Under the pieces are notes generated by a model. The model had not been told where the DNA came from and ran no database searches. It saw only the letters and a list, made by a program, of their open reading frames with translations. Of a DNA stretch of 64,000 nucleotides, positions 60,454-64,000 are shown piece after piece. Where the stretch lies: the NCBI GenBank assembly GCA_910587235.1, contig CAJUKD010000012.1, forward strand, positions 16,418 to 80,417, given 5' to 3'. The position numbers were made by a program, and so were the translations under genes. Source of the stretch: an uncultured Muribaculaceae bacterium. Its GTDB lineage: Bacteria; Bacteroidota; Bacteroidia; Bacteroidales; Muribaculaceae. Every line of letters begins with the position of its first letter. Within the stretch, counting starts at the first letter, position 1.

Positions 60454-62460
60454 TCAATAGAGGTCGCGTGTCGATTCGGCTATGCCCGCGCCCGCGCTTT
60501 CCTCGTATGCGGTCTCCTCGGTTACGTCTGTGTATTCGAGGCGGTATTGGCTCTTGCGGTCTTTGTTCTGTCCCCGGCTGTCGGTGAGTATGCCTGTTAT
60601 GTAGGGGTTGCCGAGGTCGGGGTGGCGCAACAGGCTCTCACGCGCTATCTCGGTGGCTTGCCTGTCGTATTCTATCACGGTGCGTTTCAATTCGTCGTTG
60701 AAGTCCTTTACCTTTTGCAGTTCCTCCGCGTCTCCGGGACGGCGGTCGGCAAGTGCCATCGGCTGCAGGTGCTTTTCTTTTAGCAGTATGCGGATGTCTC
60801 CCTCGTCGCTCACGGCCAAGACCTCTTGCATATTGTCGGGGTCATATTTGATGCTCCACCGCAGGTGTGCGTATTTTCTGAATTCGAGGTCGAAGCTGTC
60901 GTATGTCCTGCGCTCTCCGAGAAGCCGGACGTTGAGGCCGCTGCCCTCCAGTGTGTTCTTGTAGCCTGTCTCCTGCCCGAAGTTCAGCAGGTAGCTTTCA
61001 ATCGGCATCGGCAGAAGTCGGTCGGCGGGTATGCGGCTGAATCCGGCCACATATTCCTCGCGCTTGGCGGCGCGTTCTGATTCGATGATCCATTCTATCT
61101 GCGCCCTTACCCCGGTCTCGTCGGGTATCTGTCCCTTGTGCGCGTTGAGCCATTCCATATTGGGCTGGCTCTCCTTGCGTGAGGTTATGCCGTAGCCGCT
61201 CCAGTTGCCAGAGCATTTTTTAGCGTATTTGTGGTTGAGCCGTCTGAAATACGGCTCTATCGGCTTGGCCTTTGCGTTGCCTACCTCTGCCGGGGTTACA
61301 TGTTCGGCCATGCCGTAGGTCGGAAGCATAATCTTGATTTGGTAGTTGTCGCTCTGTATCTGAACAGGCCGCAGACGTTGGCCGAAAAGTTCTGCCGTGT
61401 GGTTGGTGGCGTTGCGAAGCGCGGCCTTTATCAGTTCCGGGCTTTCTTGATAGCCTGTGGCGTAGCCTATCGGGTATTTGTTGAAAGGATCGAGTACCAC
61501 TACCACCGTCATGCGGTTGCAGTATGTGGTACGACCGCCGCGCTTCCCCTCGGTGCGCTTTTTGTAGTATAGCTCCACCGTCCATCCGTCGAGCGACCAG
61601 AACAGCATCGGCGCGGTCGGTGCAAAGCGTTTGTTCTGCATTCCGTAGCGGTTCATATATTCCTTTGCTCCGTGCCGTCCGGCGTTCACAAGCCATCCGA
61701 GTTTCTGCAGCCATACCAACATCGTCCGGCGCGTCACTTTCGGCCATCCGAAAGCCTCGCATACCGTATTGTAGTAGTCGGCCACCTCCTGTCCGTCGAG
61801 GTTGGTATGATGCTCCAAGAATTTGGTGAGCCATGCCACCTGCTCCGGGGTCGCTACCCTCGCGGCGTTCTTGTTGCGGAACTTACCCGAAATCAACACC
61901 TCGTAATTGGGCTGGCCTCCTCTGAAATATTCTTGATATTTGCGTTGCAGCACTCGCGGGTTCTCCGGGAGGCTGTGCGGGTAGATGTCGGCCACGCGGG
62001 GCAGGTCTTTGGCGCGAGCTTCCCAAAATTCGCTCATCTTTACCCGGCGGCTCTTGCCGACTTTTTTCTGTTCGGCGGCTGCATCCATAAGCATTTTATG
62101 GCAAGCGTTGAGTATCGAGGCGGAGTTGGTGTAGAGCATCCGTTTCTCGTCGCTCAGTCCCCTCGCTCCCTCGATGCTCACTCCCTCGTAGTAGGAAGCG
62201 GCTATCTGATCTATCACGATTATGTCAATGAATGCCCGCGCCTTTGCCTGTGCCTCCGGGTCTACATACCGCCGCTTTACCTCTGCCCGGTGTTCCGTCG
62301 GTAAGGTCTCGACATCGTATAATGCAGTAGTACCGTAACAGCCACGCCTTAGGGTTCTAATCACACCTTTCCGTTTGTAGTAGTCAAGGTTTGATTTAGT
62401 CATAATGCCGTCGGTTAGTTCCGCTTGGCTTATTCCAAGTGAGCCGCCGTAATACTCCAT
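60454..62460 (-). CDS. MuA-type DDE transposase
   Basis: 668 residues. N-terminal winged-helix-like region (ISQAELTDGIMTKSNLDYYKRKGVIRTLRRG), DNA-binding domains to about 270, and an RNase-H-fold catalytic core with Asp291 (FWSLDGWTVEL), Asp371 (QSDNYQIK) and Glu402 (GNAKAKPIEPYFRRLNHKY). The C-terminal 150 residues are charged and should contact MuB. It integrates the phage and replicates it by transposition, which also explains the absence of an integrase. Confidence 0.95.
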   Translation of the reverse strand: MEYYGGSLGISQAELTDGIMTKSNLDYYKRKGVIRTLRRGCYGTTALYDVETLPTEHRAEVKRRYVDPEAQAKARAFIDIIVIDQIAASYYEGVSIEGARGLSDEKRMLYTNSASILNACHKMLMDAAAEQKKVGKSRRVKMSEFWEARAKDLPRVADIYPHSLPENPRVLQRKYQEYFRGGQPNYEVLISGKFRNKNAARVATPEQVAWLTKFLEHHTNLDGQEVADYYNTVCEAFGWPKVTRRTMLVWLQKLGWLVNAGRHGAKEYMNRYGMQNKRFAPTAPMLFWSLDGWTVELYYKKRTEGKRGGRTTYCNRMTVVVVLDPFNKYPIGYATGYQESPELIKAALRNATNHTAELFGQRLRPVQIQSDNYQIKIMLPTYGMAEHVTPAEVGNAKAKPIEPYFRRLNHKYAKKCSGNWSGYGITSRKESQPNMEWLNAHKGQIPDETGVRAQIEWIIESERAAKREEYVAGFSRIPADRLLPMPIESYLLNFGQETGYKNTLEGSGLNVRLLGERRTYDSFDLEFRKYAHLRWSIKYDPDNMQEVLAVSDEGDIRILLKEKHLQPMALADRRPGDAEELQKVKDFNDELKRTVIEYDRQATEIARESLLRHPDLGNPYITGILTDSRGQNKDRKSQYRLEYTDVTEETAYEESAGAGIAESTRDLY

Positions 62461-62522
62461 ATTTTTTGTAATTTTGTAGTCGTTAATTCTTTAATCGCTC
62501 TTTATGAAAAAGCCCGCTATCA

Positions 62523-62909
62523 TCAAGCCGTGGGAGATTGCCTTTTGCGTAATCTATTATGGACGATACTCACTGTTTCAGAATCGACCGTTAGTCCACG
62601 AGACTCTAAAAAACATAGCACATCTTCAAGACTGCGAGTATTACGCACCTGCGATACCTGCCATTCTTTCTGAATCTGTCGCCAAAGGCTTAAAAGACGG
62701 TTCAGAATTGTGGGTTGAAGATCACTTCTTCCGTTCCGGAGAGAAGCCGCCAATGCCTCGATATATGTTCGCCCGTCTGATTGCTTCTGTTTTTCAGCGG
62801 TATGGACAAAATACCGATATGCCATTCTGCGTCTGTCAACGGGGGATAGCAGAGATGCGAGCTCTTGGGCAGTGCACATGGCCTTTGGAGGATTGTAATA
62901 CTTGACCAT
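62523..62909 (-). CDS. Small early regulator-like protein
   Basis: 128 residues: MCTAQELASLLSPVDRRRMAYRYFVHTAEKQ, then helical DLQPTILNRLLSLWRQIQKEWQVSQVR. Chosen over a 133-codon plus-strand frame (62504-62905) covering the same DNA, because it lies three bases after the preceding gene's stop in the same direction and fits the operon. Could be a DNA-binding protein. No family recognised. Confidence 0.55.
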   Translation of the reverse strand: MVKYYNPPKAMCTAQELASLLSPVDRRRMAYRYFVHTAEKQKQSDGRTYIEALAASLRNGRSDLQPTILNRLLSLWRQIQKEWQVSQVRNTRSLEDVLCFLESRGLTVDSETVSIVHNRLRKRQSPTA

Positions 62910-62912
62910 ACC

Positions 62913-63308
62913 TCAAAGCGACTGCGCCACCTCCTGTATGGCTGTTATTTCGGTTACTTTCGGGTTCTGCCACTGGCCTCTGACCGCGCCGCACTTGTCG
63001 CGTACCTCTACAAGCCCGGTGTCGAAGCATCCCTCCAACGTCGCTCCGTTCTCAAAAGACTGCACCATGTAGCGGTGCATCTTTTCGTCAGCGTCTCGGC
63101 GGTTGGTGATATAGATTGTGTCGAATTCCGGCGCGATTACCATTTGCGGGTTGCCGCGCTCTATCGCTGCCTTGCGGATGCGCTTGTGTATGTCATTACT
63201 TTTGCGGTATTTTACCGCTTCCCACACGGTTACGCCTGAGCAGCCGATCATCTTCTGCAGATACTTGCGTTCCTCCGGGGTGATTACGATGATTCTTTTA
63301 CGTTCCAT
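62913..63308 (-). CDS. Helix-turn-helix-like early protein
   Basis: 131 residues. RKYLQKMIGCSGVTVWEAVKYRKSNDIHKRIRKAAIERGNP (about 14-54) reads like a lambda-repressor-type HTH, followed by a region with TLEGCFDTGLVEVRDKCGAVRG. It could be a Ner-like regulator of the early operon. Overlaps the next upstream gene by one base. Confidence 0.6.
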   Translation of the reverse strand: MERKRIIVITPEERKYLQKMIGCSGVTVWEAVKYRKSNDIHKRIRKAAIERGNPQMVIAPEFDTIYITNRRDADEKMHRYMVQSFENGATLEGCFDTGLVEVRDKCGAVRGQWQNPKVTEITAIQEVAQSL

Positions 63309-63532
63309 TATTTTTTGAGTTTGGTGATTTGGTTTCCTATACTTGTTATCTGTTCCTCCAAGATTCCGAGGGCGTGGCAGACCGTGCCATATACCCGGCT
63401 GTCGGCAAACTCCTTTTCGGTCTGCAAGCGAGCCTCGATGAAGTCGGCCACTCCCGTTATCTCGTCGTGAGCCTTTATCAAGGGGCGTTTGACCCCCTGT
63501 AAGGCTTCTATGTATTCCTCCGTTGTAATCAT
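63308..63532 (-). CDS. Small helical early protein, unknown
   Basis: 74 residues, mostly helical: TTEEYIEALQGVKRPLIKAHDEITGVADFIEARLQTEKEFADSRVY, ending EEQITSIGNQITKLKK. Packed tightly between neighbours. Confidence 0.6.
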   Translation of the reverse strand: MITTEEYIEALQGVKRPLIKAHDEITGVADFIEARLQTEKEFADSRVYGTVCHALGILEEQITSIGNQITKLKK

Positions 63533-63535
63533 GGC

Positions 63536-63949
63536 TCAGTCTTCAAATTGGCTATGAAGTCCCACAGCGATGTTATACATTTCCTGCTTGGTCTCAAATT
63601 CCCAAGTGTGTGCGAGATTCCCTATCGCGTTGGTTGAGTGGCGTGTCGGGCTTCCGTGCAGAATATCATCGGCGAGGTGTTCTACCGTGTGGCGCAGATA
63701 TTCCTTTGCGCTCTCCTCGGTTGTGTCCGGGTGCGCGAGTTGTGTCAGCATATCGCGGTAGAAGTTGCGCAGGAGATGCCGCTTGTATATATCCTCGCAT
63801 TTCCAGCCGAGGTGATATGTGAAGTCCTCTCCAAGAGCTTTCATGTTCACCTGTATTTTGCCATTCTCATTTTCAAGGCGGTTCGCTACTATGCGCTGCA
63901 CAAGGTTTAGAGCCTTCCGTTCCGTGGTGTTGTTCGCTTCCGTTGTCAT
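63536..63949 (-). CDS. Early protein, unknown
   Basis: 137 residues. Helical: RKALNLVQRIVANRLENENGKIQVNMKALGEDFTYHLGWKCEDIYKRHLLRNFYRDMLTQLA and EESAKEYLRHTVEHLADDILHG. It is the first early gene in the window; an inverted repeat lies 28 bases upstream of its start codon. No domain recognised. Confidence 0.6.
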   Translation of the reverse strand: MTTEANNTTERKALNLVQRIVANRLENENGKIQVNMKALGEDFTYHLGWKCEDIYKRHLLRNFYRDMLTQLAHPDTTEESAKEYLRHTVEHLADDILHGSPTRHSTNAIGNLAHTWEFETKQEMYNIAVGLHSQFED

Positions 63950-63976
63950 ATTCCTTTCGGTTCTTTACTGTTATCT

Positions 63977-64000
63977 CGCCAAATTTTAGTACCTTTGGCG
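63977..64000. promoter_or_regulatory. Inverted repeat at the early-operon head, possible operator
   Basis: CGCCAAA (63977-63983) and TTTGGCG (63994-64000), 7-base arms with 10 bases between, 28 bases upstream of the start of the first early gene. A plus-strand -7-like box TACCTTTG (63990-63997) overlaps it. The window ends here, so the far side is not visible. Confidence 0.4.

Larger units (their letters stand above)
29276..64000 (-). mobile_element. Mu-like transposable prophage (incomplete at the right edge)
   Basis: All genes from mom (29.5 kb) to the window edge belong to one phage. It has a MuA-type transposase and MuB ATPase instead of an integrase, GemA, Gam, Mu-like head genes, a contractile tail (sheath, tube, gpJ/gpI-like baseplate) and Mom as the last gene, exactly the Mu order but reversed. 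The early/left end lies beyond 64,000. The right end is between 29,273 and about 29,300, marked by a pair of 22-bp-spaced repeats. No attachment-site core or target duplication can be checked because the other end is missing. A DGR is embedded in the tail module. Confidence 0.93.

Noticed and set aside
62504..62905. Plus-strand 133-codon frame as the main gene
   Set aside because: Kept only as a finding; the minus frame fits the tight early operon better, though the choice is not certain.
1..64000. CRISPR array
   Set aside because: No regular direct repeats with unique spacers were seen; the phased 11-bp arrays are far too short-period.

Overview
The window is chromosomal DNA of a Bacteroidales bacterium, most likely Muribaculaceae. 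Promoters have the Bacteroidetes form (TTG, 19-20 bp, then TAnnTTTG). Two large secreted proteins end in a domain like the C-terminal sorting domain of type IX secretion cargo. The gene families (DUF4831, short HPF next to XerC, TamB/TamA) also fit. This taxonomic call is an inference from gene content; no 16S is present.

Bases 1 to about 29,275 are ordinary host chromosome: an M6 metalloprotease and a fibronectin-type secreted protein facing away from each other, a DUF4831 protein, NAD(P)HX repair (Nnr), enolase, a serine-synthesis pair (3-phosphoglycerate dehydrogenase and SerC), an ECF-like sigma factor, HPF-XerC, a DJ-1/PfpI protein, ApbE, a dihydrouridine synthase, acpP-fabF, a small winged-helix protein, and the overlapping tamB-tamA pair.

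Bases from about 29,276 to the right edge are one Mu-like transposable, contractile-tailed prophage, seen in reverse. Its early end lies beyond 64,000 and its right end abuts tamA. Reading leftward from the edge, the early block holds small regulators, a MuA-type DDE transposase, a MuB-type ATPase, a RecA-like ATPase, GemA/Gp16, a cytosine-C5 methyltransferase, a Gam-like protein and a zinc-ribbon protein. The late genes form two divergent operons from a shared control region at 47.08-47.24 kb, which contains a perfect 10+10 palindrome placed symmetrically between two promoters. Rightward run terminase, gp36-like, baseplate hub and spike, portal, MuF-like head protein and tail completion genes. 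Leftward run an initiator-like tRNA, protease/scaffold, capsid, amidase, holin-like protein, u-spanin, sheath, tube, frameshifted tail chaperones, tape measure, baseplate genes, a diversity-generating retroelement (DGR), gpJ/gpI-like baseplate genes, a fibre-like protein and a Mom-like DNA modification gene.

The strongest accessory system is the DGR: a lectin-like tail protein whose C-terminal variable repeat differs from a template repeat at 14 template adenines and only one other base, plus Avd, a DGR-type reverse transcriptase and a hairpin downstream of the variable repeat. A DGR on a Mu-like phage is known from the Bacteroides Hankyphage, so the class is not new, but this looks like a relative in a different host family. 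Less expected signals are a likely -1 frameshift fusing portal to a MuF protein with a nuclease-toxin-like tail, a set of GTTTRA-like motifs phased at exactly 11 bp at seven places in the prophage, an initiator-like tRNA at the head of the late transcript, and two structured plus-strand transcription units opposite to the surrounding phage genes.
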